From assembly GCF_002848265.1 (NCBI RefSeq), contig NZ_CP025422.1:1302001-1366000 (forward strand): DNA of 64,000 nucleotides. The letters run 5' to 3'. A program made the position numbers and the translations under genes. Source of the stretch: Zhihengliuella sp. ISTPL4. GTDB taxonomy: Bacteria; Actinomycetota; Actinomycetes; Actinomycetales; Microbacteriaceae. Numbering within the stretch: position 1 is the stretch's first letter; each line of letters begins with the position of its first letter. Below are positions 13,756 through 22,571 of this stretch, one piece after another. A model generated the notes under the pieces. It made no database searches. It was not told where the DNA came from and saw only the letters and a list, made by a program, of their open reading frames with translations.

Positions 13756-15053
13756 GGCTGAGTGTCATCGGCTGCGGGTACCTGGGGGCAGTGCACGCCA
13801 CGGCCATGGCGTCCATCGGCCACGAGGTCGTCGGCTTCGACGTCGATGCCGACAAGATCGGCCGCCTCGCCGCCGGAGAAGCGCCCTTCTACGAGCCCGG
13901 CTTCGACGAACTGCTGCGCGACACCCTGGCGACAGGGCGGCTGACGTTCTCCACCGACCCCTCCGACCTGGCCGCCGCACAGGTCCACTTCATCGCCGTC
14001 GGAACACCCCAGCGCGAGGACGGCGATGGAGCCGACCTCCGGTTCGTCGATGCCGCCGTTCAGGGGTTGCTCCCCGTGCTCTCCGGGGGGGACGTCGTGG
14101 TCGGGAAGTCGACGGTTCCCGTCGGAACCGCACAACGGCTCGCCGACATCGTCGCTCCCACCGGCGCCATGCTGCTCTGGAACCCGGAGTTCCTCCGCGA
14201 GGGCTTCGCCGTCCAGGACACCCTTGAGCCCGACCGCATCGTCTACGGAACGGCAGACCCGGAAGGTCCAGGGGTCGCGATCCTCGACGAGGTGTACGCG
14301 AAGGCTCTCGCGGCCGGGATCCCGCGTCTCGTCACCGACTTCTCGACGTCCGAACTGGTCAAGGTGGCGGCCAACGCGTTCCTCGCCACGAAGATCTCCT
14401 TCATCAACGCGATGTCGGAGATCGCCGACGCCACGGGCGCGGATGTGACGCAGCTCGCGGATGCGATCGGACACGACGTCCGCATCGGCCGCCGCTTCCT
14501 CAACGCCGGCGTCGGCTTCGGTGGCGGTTGCCTGCCGAAGGACATCCGCGCGTTCGCCACCCGAGCTGAGGAGCTCGGGCACGGGAGAGCTCTGCGATTC
14601 CTCCGCGAAGTCGACGAGATCAACCTGCGCCAGCGGAACCGCCTCGTCGATGTCGTGTCGGAGGAACTCGGCGGCTCCGTCGCCGGACGTCGCATCGCGA
14701 TCCTCGGGCTGGCGTTCAAGCCCAATTCGGACGACACACGCGACTCCCCCGCGCTGGATATCGCCACGCGCCTGCATGGGCTCGGGGCGGACGTCATCTC
14801 CTATGATCCGGAAGCGATCGAGACGGCGCGTCGTGTTCGTCCTCACCTGACGTACGCGCGTACCGCGGACGAGGCTCTCGCCGGTGCCGAGGCAACGGTC
14901 GTCGTGACCGAATGGGAGCAGTTCAGGCAGCTCGACCCGGAGACGACCGCGGAGCTGGTGGCGGACCGTCTGATCATCGATGGCCGCAACTGCCTCGACG
15001 CCGGCCGCTGGCGCGCTGCCGGGTGGAGCTACCGTGGCCTCGGTCGGCGCTGA
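13752..15053 (+). CDS. ugd: UDP-glucose 6-dehydrogenase
   Basis: Ugd oxidises UDP-glucose to UDP-glucuronate with two NAD. The 433-residue product has the NAD-binding motif GCGYLGA (residues 7-13), FIAVGTPQ, GKSTVPVGT, NPEFLREG (144-151), catalytic Lys204 in SELVKVAANAF, and the nucleophile Cys260 in GFGGGCLPKD, with LGLAFKPNSDDTRDSP downstream. All catalytic residues are present. The ATG overlaps the rmlCD stop by 4 nt (13752-13755). Its place inside the rhamnose operon suggests the polymer contains glucuronic acid or a sugar derived from it. Confidence 0.96.
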
Positions 15054-17106
15054 CCCGCGCGTCCGCGCAACGAAGAGAACCGCTTCGTCCCGGGTACCCC
15101 ACCCGCCTCGCGCGGACATCCAAGCGCTGCGCGCGTTCGCGGTAGCGGCCGTCGTCCTCTTCCACGTCTGGCCGCATGCACTCAGCGGCGGGTACATCGG
15201 AGTCGACGTCTTCTTCGTGATCTCCGGCTACCTGATCACCGGGCAATTGGTCCGACTGCGCGAGCGGGGCGGCCTCCGGCTGAGTGCGTTCTGGGCGGCA
15301 CGGGCGCGTCGCCTGCTTCCTGCGGCGCTCCTCGTGCTCGCCGCGAGCACCGTGCTCACTCTGCTCTTCGCGCCTCCGGCTCTGGTCACGCAGTACCTGC
15401 GTTCCATCGTCGGAAGCACGCTCTACGTCGAGAACTGGGTGCTCGCCGCCGACGCCGTCGACTACCTTGGCGCGGACAACGCTCCTCCGATCGCCCAGCA
15501 CTACTGGTCGCTCTCCGTGGAGGAACAGTTCTACATCCTCTGGCCGCTGCTCGTGATCGCCGCGACCAGCGCGGCCATCGCCAGGGGACGAGGCCGCAGG
15601 GCCCTCCTCGTCACCCTCGGCACCGTCACGGCGGCGAGCCTGGTGCTGAGTCTGGTGACGACGTTCACCGCTCCCTCCTTCGCCTACTTCGCCACGCCGG
15701 TGCGGATGTGGGAGTTCGGATTCGGTGCCCTGGTGGCTGTGCTCCCGGCGATCGCCGTCCCCCGCGCAGCGCGCGCCGTGATCTGGCTGGCCGGGTGGCT
15801 CGCGCTGATCGGCTCCGCCCTCATTTTCGGACCGACGACGCCCTTCCCGGGATACGCAGCAATCCTCCCCGTCGCGGCGACGGCCGCGCTGATCCTCATC
15901 GGCCCGACCCCGCCCTTCGCGGCGGCCCGCCTCCAGGCCTGGCGTCCTGTGCAATGGCTCGGCGACAACTCTTACGGCATCTATCTGTGGCACTGGCCGC
16001 TCATCGTGATCGCTCCCGCCGTCCTCGGGGCGGAGCTCGACCTCTGGCAGAACGTCCTGCTGGTCGTGCTGACTGCGGTCCTCGCCGCGCTCGGCAAGAG
16101 ATTCGTCGAGGATCCGCTGCGGTTCGGCAGGCTCACCAGTTTCCGCCCTCGGACGATCCTGTGGGGGACGGCGGCCGCAATGGTCGTCGTCACGGCCGCC
16201 GCCGGCGTTCCCGCGCTCGCCATCTCCGCGTCCGAGCAGGAAAGGACGGCCCAGGCGCAGACAGAGATCGCGGATCCCGACGCGTGCCGAGGCGCGAATC
16301 TCCTCCTGGGCCCCGACTGCGCCGGCGCCAAGAGCGAGATCGTCGACCGCGCCGAACTGATCCCCGGGCTCGCTGGGCTGTACGACGACACAGACGGCGC
16401 TTTCGCCTGCTACACGCAGAGTGCGGCGCCGATCGAGCCCTGCCACCTCGGATCCGAGGCGCCCGATGCCGTGCGCATCGCCGTCACCGGAGACTCGCAC
16501 GCCGCCATGTTGGTCCCGGCTCTGCGAGACGTCGCCGAGGACGCCGGGTGGTCCATCGACGTCTACGTGGGCCGAGGGTGCGCGTGGTCGAGCGATCCCG
16601 ACCCCGCGTGCGCTGAGCGTCGCACGGCCCTGGACGCCGACCTGCTCGCCGGCGGATACGACGCAATCCTCGTGACCGCGTGGAACCAGATCGACGCCGA
16701 CGCTTCGGAGCGCGCGGAGCGCGGCGCGCAGTTCGCCGACCGCTGGCGCGCCGCGCAGGAGGCCGGAGTCCGCGTGATCCCCGTGCTCGACAACCCGGCT
16801 GTCCCGCAGGCTGCCGCGGACTGTCTGGCGGAGCAGCGCGACTTCTCCTACGAGACGTGCGCGTTCTCCGCCGCCGATTTCCTCCGCGAGGATCCTCTTT
16901 CGATAGCCGCCCGTGACGCAGGCATCACGCCGATCGACCTCCGGGGCGCCTTCTGCGATCCGGAAGGAGTGTGCCCCATGGTCGCAGGAGGCGTCGTCGT
17001 GTACCGCGACCTCCATCACATCACCGCCACCTTCAGCCATTCCCTCGCTCCGTACCTTCGCCGGGAGATCACCGCACTTCTCCCCGACTCGTCCCCCACT
17101 TCTTAG
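15034..17106 (+). CDS. OafA-type membrane acyltransferase with C-terminal SGNH domain
   Basis: A 690-residue protein in two parts. Residues 25-395 form an acyltransferase-3 membrane domain with about ten helices; it has the catalytic-type His44 in VLFHVWP, GVDVFFVISGYLI (56-68), SLSVEEQFYILWPLL and WHWPLIVI. Residues about 475-690 form an extracytoplasmic SGNH domain with VTGDSHAAM (Ser488-His489 region) and the DxxH-type DLHHIT near residue 660. Such proteins O-acetylate exported polysaccharides or peptidoglycan. The GTG at 15034 lies 20 nt inside ugd and has GGTGGAG upstream; the 18-codon longer form starting further upstream lacks support. The reading frame continues the operon order. Confidence 0.92.
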   Translation: MASVGADPRVRATKRTASSRVPHPPRADIQALRAFAVAAVVLFHVWPHALSGGYIGVDVFFVISGYLITGQLVRLRERGGLRLSAFWAARARRLLPAALLVLAASTVLTLLFAPPALVTQYLRSIVGSTLYVENWVLAADAVDYLGADNAPPIAQHYWSLSVEEQFYILWPLLVIAATSAAIARGRGRRALLVTLGTVTAASLVLSLVTTFTAPSFAYFATPVRMWEFGFGALVAVLPAIAVPRAARAVIWLAGWLALIGSALIFGPTTPFPGYAAILPVAATAALILIGPTPPFAAARLQAWRPVQWLGDNSYGIYLWHWPLIVIAPAVLGAELDLWQNVLLVVLTAVLAALGKRFVEDPLRFGRLTSFRPRTILWGTAAAMVVVTAAAGVPALAISASEQERTAQAQTEIADPDACRGANLLLGPDCAGAKSEIVDRAELIPGLAGLYDDTDGAFACYTQSAAPIEPCHLGSEAPDAVRIAVTGDSHAAMLVPALRDVAEDAGWSIDVYVGRGCAWSSDPDPACAERRTALDADLLAGGYDAILVTAWNQIDADASERAERGAQFADRWRAAQEAGVRVIPVLDNPAVPQAAADCLAEQRDFSYETCAFSAADFLREDPLSIAARDAGITPIDLRGAFCDPEGVCPMVAGGVVVYRDLHHITATFSHSLAPYLRREITALLPDSSPTS

Positions 17107-17114
17107 GAACCGCC

Positions 17115-18014
17115 ATGCCCCCACTCGTGTCGATTGTGATGCGCACGAAGGACCGTCCGGTTTTCGTCCGGCGTGCTCTTCGGAGCATCGGCTCGCAGAC
17201 CCACGCCGATTGGGAACTGATCATCGTCGACGACGGCGGCGCTCCCGGGGTCGTCGATGCGGTCGTGGCCGAGAGCAGCCCTCTGGTGCGGGAACGGACC
17301 AGGATCATCTCGCACCCTGTCTCACTCGGGCGCTGGCAGGCGGCCAACGCCGGAGTGCGCGCCGCGCGCGGGGATCTGCTCGTCCTGCACGATGACGACG
17401 ACTCCTGGGCACCGGAATTCCTCGCCCGCGCCGCCGCCTATCTGCACGAGCACCCCGAACGCCTCGGCGTGGTCTCGCGCATCGAGATCGTGTGGGAGCA
17501 GCGCACCGGCGACGAGCTCAGAGAACTCGGCCGCGAAGCGTTCCTCCCCGAATCGGTGGCCCCGCTGCTGATGGATCAGCAGCGGTTCAATCAGTTCGTG
17601 CCGATCGCGTTCGTCTATCGGCGGGAGCTCCACGAACGCCTCGGACTCTATGATGAATCCCTCCCTGTCGTCGGCGACTGGGTCTTCAACACCCGGGTCC
17701 TGGAGCTCGGCGCTCTGGAGTACCTCGATTCCGCGCCGCTGGTGTATTGGCACCAGCGCCCGTCGGGTATCGGGGTGGACGGCAACAGTGTGATCGCCGC
17801 GAGCGAGGACCACCGGCGGACAGACGCGCTCCTCCGCGACGAGGAGTTCCGGCGCCTGGTCGCCCGAGAGGGAGCGGGAGCGGCGCTGTACTTCGAGCGC
17901 CGGCTGCGCGAGACGGAGGAACTGATGAAGCGGGAGTTCGCCTCCCTGCGGAAAGAAGCGCTCCACCCTCTGCGGTCGGCGTACCGCCGCCTGCGGAACA
18001 GGTTCCAGAAGTGA
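17115..18014 (+). CDS. Family 2 glycosyltransferase
   Basis: A 299-residue GT2 enzyme: VSIVMRTKDRPVFVRRAL at the N-terminus, ELIIVDDGGAPG around residues 34-45 and the divalent-metal motif LHDDDDSWAPEF near residues 90-101. YDESLPVVGDWVFNTRVL fits the catalytic/acceptor region. The end is a basic, helical tail. The ATG at 17115 has AGGAA upstream at 6 nt and follows the acyltransferase stop by 8 nt. It most likely adds a sugar to the repeat unit made with the rhamnose and glucuronate precursors of this operon. Confidence 0.9.
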   Translation: MPPLVSIVMRTKDRPVFVRRALRSIGSQTHADWELIIVDDGGAPGVVDAVVAESSPLVRERTRIISHPVSLGRWQAANAGVRAARGDLLVLHDDDDSWAPEFLARAAAYLHEHPERLGVVSRIEIVWEQRTGDELRELGREAFLPESVAPLLMDQQRFNQFVPIAFVYRRELHERLGLYDESLPVVGDWVFNTRVLELGALEYLDSAPLVYWHQRPSGIGVDGNSVIAASEDHRRTDALLRDEEFRRLVAREGAGAALYFERRLRETEELMKREFASLRKEALHPLRSAYRRLRNRFQK

Positions 18015-18032
18015 GATCGGAAGTGTGACGAG

Positions 18033-19103
18033 ATGAAGACAGGTCCCCGACTCTGCGTGTTCCCGGCCTGGAACGGCAACCCCTACCTCAACCTGATGGG
18101 CCTCGCCCCCCGGGCTGCCGGGTACCGCTTCATCGAGCGATCGGCGTACTCGTCCCTGCTGGCCTCCGTCGCGGCGCTCGATGCCGGAGACGTGCTGCAC
18201 CTCCATTGGACGGCACCGATCGCACAATCCGCACGATCTCACCGCGAGGCGGCGAAACGCGTGCAGGTGGTCGCCGAGAGTCTTGCGGAGGCTCGCGCAC
18301 GGGGCGTGAAGATCGTGTGGACCGTCCACAACCGCCTCCCCCACGAACTCACGCATCTCGATGCGGAGCGTCGGCTCTATGCGGTTCTCGCCGAGGCGGC
18401 CGATCTCATCCACGTGATGGCACCGGCGACGTCCGACCTGGTCTCCGACGTCGTCGTGCTGCCGCCGGAGAAGATCGTGACGATCCCCCACCCGAGCTAC
18501 CTCGGCGTCTACGACTCCGACATCTCGCGGGACGACGCGCGCGCCAGCTTCGGTCTCGACCCGGAAGACCATGCGATCCTCTTCCTCGGTCAGATCCGAC
18601 CGTACAAGGGCATCGACCTCCTCCTCCAGGCGACCGCGCACGCGCAGCGCGCAGGGGGGCGTCGACCCGTCCTCCTGCTCGCCGGTTCCGCCAATTCCGA
18701 ATCGATCGCGCAATACGATGCGCTCAAGCCGTCCGGCATCCGCACGATCACTGCTTTCGAGTCCGTGCCCGATGCCGATGTCGCGAGGTGGTATCGCGCC
18801 GCCGACGTCGCCGTGTTCCCGTATCGCGCCATCCTGAACTCCGGAAGTCTGCATCTCGCCGCGACGATGAACGTCCCCTCGATCCTGCCGGGTCTTCCCC
18901 ATCTTCGGGAACAGTTCGGTGCCGAACCCTGGGTGACGTTCTTCGACGTCGACGCGCCCGTGGACTCCCTCACTGCTCTTCTCAGTGATGACGAGCTGTT
19001 CGCGGGCGTGGGCGAGACGGACTTCGAACGGTTCAACGACGGCATCAGCCCGTGGACGGTCTCGCTGGCGTACCTCAGAGCCCTACGGACGCTCGGAGAC
19101 TGA
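18033..19103 (+). CDS. GT-B fold glycosyltransferase (GT4-like)
   Basis: A 356-residue GT-B enzyme. The N-terminal domain has FPAWNGNPYLNLM and LHLHWTAP; VWTVHNRLPHE near residues 96-106 matches GumK-like and related mannosyl/glucuronosyl transferases. The C-terminal domain has ILFLGQIRPYKGIDLLLQA (about 181-199), AVFPYRAILNSGSLHLA with the donor-binding region, and a short tail. It is the last gene of the operon that begins with rmlA; a GGAAG site precedes the ATG at 18033. A glucuronosyl or glucosyl donor is possible by analogy but cannot be proven from sequence. Confidence 0.85.
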   Translation: MKTGPRLCVFPAWNGNPYLNLMGLAPRAAGYRFIERSAYSSLLASVAALDAGDVLHLHWTAPIAQSARSHREAAKRVQVVAESLAEARARGVKIVWTVHNRLPHELTHLDAERRLYAVLAEAADLIHVMAPATSDLVSDVVVLPPEKIVTIPHPSYLGVYDSDISRDDARASFGLDPEDHAILFLGQIRPYKGIDLLLQATAHAQRAGGRRPVLLLAGSANSESIAQYDALKPSGIRTITAFESVPDADVARWYRAADVAVFPYRAILNSGSLHLAATMNVPSILPGLPHLREQFGAEPWVTFFDVDAPVDSLTALLSDDELFAGVGETDFERFNDGISPWTVSLAYLRALRTLGD

Positions 19104-19114
19104 TGCTCCGCCGA

Positions 19115-19130
19115 GACGCCGGAAGGCGTC
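19115..19130. terminator. Short stem-loop between convergent genes
   Basis: GACGCC, loop GGAA, GGCGTC: a 6-bp perfect stem with a GNRA-type tetraloop lying between the stop at 19103 and the stop at 19129, overlapping the latter. There is no T-tract on either side, so termination strength is doubtful. Confidence 0.3.
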
Positions 19131-20883
19131 AGGGCCGAGCAGGGATCACACGCCGAGTCAGGGCGCGGGCGGCGGACACCGTGCGGATCACGAGGCGACG
19201 CGGCGCACGGAACACCCAGTGCGCACGACGCTCGAGCCGGACCCAGGCGCCGCTCTGCTCATACAGGAGGTTGTCGAACGGGTGGTACTCCGGGACGTCG
19301 GAGTCCGCATAACCGGAAACCACCACGCCGTCAGCGAAGAGGAAAGCGGGCTGCAGGAGGACCGCTCGCGGCAGGCGGGAACGCGAGAAATCAGCCTCGC
19401 ACGTCCATCCTCCGTCCTTCTCGCTCCACGACCACCGGAGCGGTCGCACCACCGACCCTGCACTCCACAGCACCGGAATCGCGTCCGGCGACGAAGCCCT
19501 CGCGTGTACGCGAATGGGGTCTCGACCGAACAGCGGCGTCACGGTGGCCGCGAATCCGCGTTGCCGGGCAGCGGCGGCGACGACGTCACCCGCAGCGAAC
19601 TCCGGCACGAGCGCACGGATACGTTCGCTGAACCTCTCCTCGGCTGCCTGCGCAAGGCGGACCCAGGCCTCTTCGGTCGGAGCGTCGACGATACGAACGT
19701 TCTCCAGAGCCTCAGCCACGCCCCGCAGCAACCTCTCCTCGGCGGCATCGGCATCGCCGTCGGAGGCGCGATCTCCCTGGGCGATGACGAGAAGATCGGA
19801 AGCGGGGTGCCGGAGGAGCGCCTCCAGGGAACGCAGACGGATCAGGCCGTCGGCACTGCTCCACGTCCCCCCGTCCACCGTCTGTGCCGTGGCGCGCGCC
19901 GCGAGGATGTTGCCGGCGGCGAACAGACGCAGCGTCACGCGCTTGCGGATGTCGATCCACGTCGCCGCAGGGCCGGCGATCGCCAAGAGGTCAGCGAGCA
20001 GTCGCACCGCCTCGGCATCGTCATCCTGCGGCTGAGTCCACGACGCCAGGAACTTTCGCACGTGGAAGAAGCCGTCGCGGTCGTGGATCAAGGAGGCATA
20101 ACGCGCACGCAGACCGTCGTCACCGACCGACGCCACGAGATCCGCGCACTGTCGTTCCTGCGTGACATAACTCAGGAACGAGGCCGCGGACGATGCTCGC
20201 GATGTCATCGAGGTCCCGCCCGGTCGATCACGATACAGGTAGACGACATCTTCGATGACGTCGATGCGGTCCGCCTTGACGTACGCGGTCACCATCGGCA
20301 CGATGTCGTTCGAACGAGGAACGTCGGGGAAGCGGATGTCGTTCTCGACCCAGAACGCGCGATCGAAAGCCTTGTTCCAGCAGGGGCGGCTGAAGATCAG
20401 CGTAGGGATGTCTGACAGCGTCGCCCCGCGCACGGGAGTGTCGAAGGCGCGCATACTGGCGGTCGGGCGCCACGTCGCTGTCGGTGAGAACTTCAGATAG
20501 TCGCCGACGGCGATCTGCGATCCGCTGGCCTCCAGGGATTCGACGAGCGCTCGGTATGCCCCCTCTGGCACGATGTCGTCGCCATCCGCGAAGACGATGT
20601 AGCGTCCGGTCGCGCGCGCCACCCCTTCATTCCTGGCGGAGCCGCCGCCGCGGTTCGTCGCTCGGACGACCGTCACGCGGGAATCGGCGGCAGCGACTCG
20701 CTCGATCAGCTCCGGCGTACCGTCGTCGGAGTGGTCGTCTACGACGATCACCTCCATATCGACGACGTCCTGAGCGAGGATCGAGCGGATCGTCTCCGAA
20801 ATCCAGGAGCGCACGTTGTGCGTCGGAACGATGACCGAGAGAGGCCGAGCGTGCCCACCGTTCTCGGCCGTCGCCGCCATCAT
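19129..20883 (-). CDS. Family 2 glycosyltransferase with long C-terminal extension
   Basis: A 584-residue protein. Residues about 14-230 are a GT2 domain: LSVIVPTHNVRSWI, VIVVDDHSDDGTPE, GGGSARNEGVARATG and FADGDDIVPEGAY, the last containing the metal-binding DGDD. The remaining 350 residues are not recognised: a helical stretch (about 230-400) and a beta-rich end (about 430-560) that could be a carbohydrate-binding or oligomerisation module, as in TarP/TarS-like poly-ribitol glycosyltransferases. ATG at 20883 overlaps the ABC ATPase stop by 4 nt. As fourth gene of the exporter operon it may decorate the exported polymer. Confidence 0.88.
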   Translation of the reverse strand: MMAATAENGGHARPLSVIVPTHNVRSWISETIRSILAQDVVDMEVIVVDDHSDDGTPELIERVAAADSRVTVVRATNRGGGSARNEGVARATGRYIVFADGDDIVPEGAYRALVESLEASGSQIAVGDYLKFSPTATWRPTASMRAFDTPVRGATLSDIPTLIFSRPCWNKAFDRAFWVENDIRFPDVPRSNDIVPMVTAYVKADRIDVIEDVVYLYRDRPGGTSMTSRASSAASFLSYVTQERQCADLVASVGDDGLRARYASLIHDRDGFFHVRKFLASWTQPQDDDAEAVRLLADLLAIAGPAATWIDIRKRVTLRLFAAGNILAARATAQTVDGGTWSSADGLIRLRSLEALLRHPASDLLVIAQGDRASDGDADAAEERLLRGVAEALENVRIVDAPTEEAWVRLAQAAEERFSERIRALVPEFAAGDVVAAAARQRGFAATVTPLFGRDPIRVHARASSPDAIPVLWSAGSVVRPLRWSWSEKDGGWTCEADFSRSRLPRAVLLQPAFLFADGVVVSGYADSDVPEYHPFDNLLYEQSGAWVRLERRAHWVFRAPRRLVIRTVSAARALTRRVIPARP

Positions 20884-21638
20884 CGCTCCCCCTCCCTGAG
20901 CACCTGGACAGCGTCGCGGATCGGCCCGTCGAAGATCTTCCGTCCGCGGTTGATGACGATCCCGCGTTCGCAGAGCTCCTCCACCATACGGGTGTCGTGG
21001 CTGACGACCAGCATGGTCACGCCGCTCTCCGCGAGTTCCTTGATCCGGATCCGACACTTCTCACGGAAGGGTGCATCGCCGACGGAGAGAACCTCGTCGA
21101 CGAGGAGGATGTCGAGGTCGACGTGAATCGCCACGGAGAATGCGAGGCGCATGAACATGCCGGAGGAGTAGTGCTTGACCTCCTGGTCGATGAAGTCCCC
21201 GATCTCGGAGAACTCCACGATCTCGTCGAATCGGGCTTCCGTCTGGGCGCGGCTCATCCCGAGGATCGCGGCGTTGAGGAACACGTTCTCGCGACCCGTG
21301 AGGTCGGGGTGGAACCCCGCACCGACCTCGATGAGCCCGGCGACCCGGCCGCGGGTCAGCACGATGCCCTCGTCCGGCTCGAGCACGCCGGACACCAGCT
21401 TCAGGGACGTGGACTTGCCCGACCCGTTGAAACCGAGGACGGCGACCGACTCGCCTTCGCCGACCTGGAAGGTGACGTCGTCAAGGGCGGTGAAGGTGTC
21501 GGCGCGGACCCGTCGACCGCGGATCCAGCCGACGAACGCCTCCTTGAACGAATGCGAGTTGCGCTTCAGGAACCGCTTCGTCACGTGATCGACGATGATG
21601 CTGGGCGTGGACTGGGTGAGAACTTCGATCTGCGGCAT
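20880..21638 (-). CDS. Polysaccharide ABC exporter, ATP-binding subunit
   Basis: A 252-residue ATPase of the Wzt/TagH type: Walker A GFNGSGKST around residues 65-73, signature motif YSSGM near residue 150, Walker B DILLVDEVLSVGD (about 169-181) and the H-loop SHD. The insertion HSFKEAFVGWI before the nucleotide-binding core is typical of polysaccharide exporters. It lacks the long C-terminal carbohydrate-binding domain of O9a-type Wzt, so export probably does not depend on recognition of a capped end (inference). Start ATG 21638 shares one base with the permease stop (TGATG). Confidence 0.94.
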   Translation of the reverse strand: MPQIEVLTQSTPSIIVDHVTKRFLKRNSHSFKEAFVGWIRGRRVRADTFTALDDVTFQVGEGESVAVLGFNGSGKSTSLKLVSGVLEPDEGIVLTRGRVAGLIEVGAGFHPDLTGRENVFLNAAILGMSRAQTEARFDEIVEFSEIGDFIDQEVKHYSSGMFMRLAFSVAIHVDLDILLVDEVLSVGDAPFREKCRIRIKELAESGVTMLVVSHDTRMVEELCERGIVINRGRKIFDGPIRDAVQVLREGER

Positions 21639-22507
21639 CAGAGATCCTGCGCAAACGTGCGCTCGTAGTGACGGAAGACGGCCTGTCCGACGATCAGGAA
21701 GACGATCGTGATCGCGATCGCGCAGAGAGCAGCCCAGGAGAAGTACTCCGGAAGCCCCTGCGGCTCGACGACCGTCGGCTCCCAGAACCCGACGTGGAAG
21801 AGCTCCACCGCGATCGTGATCGGATTGGCGGTGTACAGGAACGATGCCCACGGATAGTTCCGCAACGCTTCGGCGATGAGGATCCAGCTGTACAGCACCG
21901 GAGAGGTCCAGGTGGAGAACATCTTGATGAGATCGACGAAGTTCTGCGCGTCGCGATAGCGCACGTTCAGCCCGCTGAAGAGAAGGCCGAGACCGAGAGC
22001 GAAGGCGAGGATGAGGAGGAACCCGAGCACGGCGCCGACGAGGCCGGCTACGGTCGGAACCCAGCCGATGAGCAGGCAGACGACCACGAGGATGGCGAGC
22101 TGCGGGAGGAAGTGGATCACCGAGCCCACGATCGCTGCCACGGGGAAGAGCTCTCGAGGCATGTAGATCTTCCGCACGAGGGCGCGATTGTCCACGATCG
22201 AGTTCGTCGCGTTGCCGAAGGCTTCATTGAAGAGATTCACCACCACGATCCCGCTGAACAGATAGACCGCGAAGTTGTCCACGCGGTGGTTCTGGAGCAC
22301 GATGCCCATGATGAAGTAGTAGATGACGAACTGCGACGCCGGTTTGACGTAGGACCATATCCAGCCGAGGGTCGAGTTCCGATACCGCGTCGCTGTTCCC
22401 TTGCGGATCAGGACCCGGAGCAGATAGTTCCACCGGAAGACGTCGAGGAGACCGCTTCCACGGCCCGGGCGATCATAGTCCGCGACATCGACAAACGTTC
22501 CTGCCAA
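21638..22507 (-). CDS. ABC-2 type polysaccharide export permease
   Basis: A 289-residue permease with six main hydrophobic segments. The motif RVLIRKGTATRYRNSTLGWIW at about residues 31-51 and SPVLYSWILI near residue 198 match Wzm/TagG permeases. With the next gene it forms the second ABC exporter of the window. The start is a TTG at 22507, preceded by AGAGGA 8 nt upstream; the first in-frame ATG lies deep inside the first helix, so TTG is the best candidate. It follows the giant glycosyltransferase gene after a 64-nt gap that contains a weak hairpin. Confidence 0.9.
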   Translation of the reverse strand: MAGTFVDVADYDRPGRGSGLLDVFRWNYLLRVLIRKGTATRYRNSTLGWIWSYVKPASQFVIYYFIMGIVLQNHRVDNFAVYLFSGIVVVNLFNEAFGNATNSIVDNRALVRKIYMPRELFPVAAIVGSVIHFLPQLAILVVVCLLIGWVPTVAGLVGAVLGFLLILAFALGLGLLFSGLNVRYRDAQNFVDLIKMFSTWTSPVLYSWILIAEALRNYPWASFLYTANPITIAVELFHVGFWEPTVVEPQGLPEYFSWAALCAIAITIVFLIVGQAVFRHYERTFAQDL

Positions 22508-22538
22508 TTGCAGTCCTCTCGAGGGGTGGGCTCGGCGA

Positions 22539-22562
22539 CCGGGCTTGTCGCGGGCAACCCGG
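22539..22562 (-). terminator. Weak hairpin between glycosyltransferase and permease genes
   Basis: CCGGG at 22539-22543 pairs with CCCGG at 22558-22562, extended inward by TTG/CAA after one bulged base. No T-tract follows. It could lower read-through from the upstream 3.4-kb gene into the exporter genes, or be chance in GC-rich DNA. Confidence 0.25.
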
Positions 22563-22571
22563 ATATCCTAC

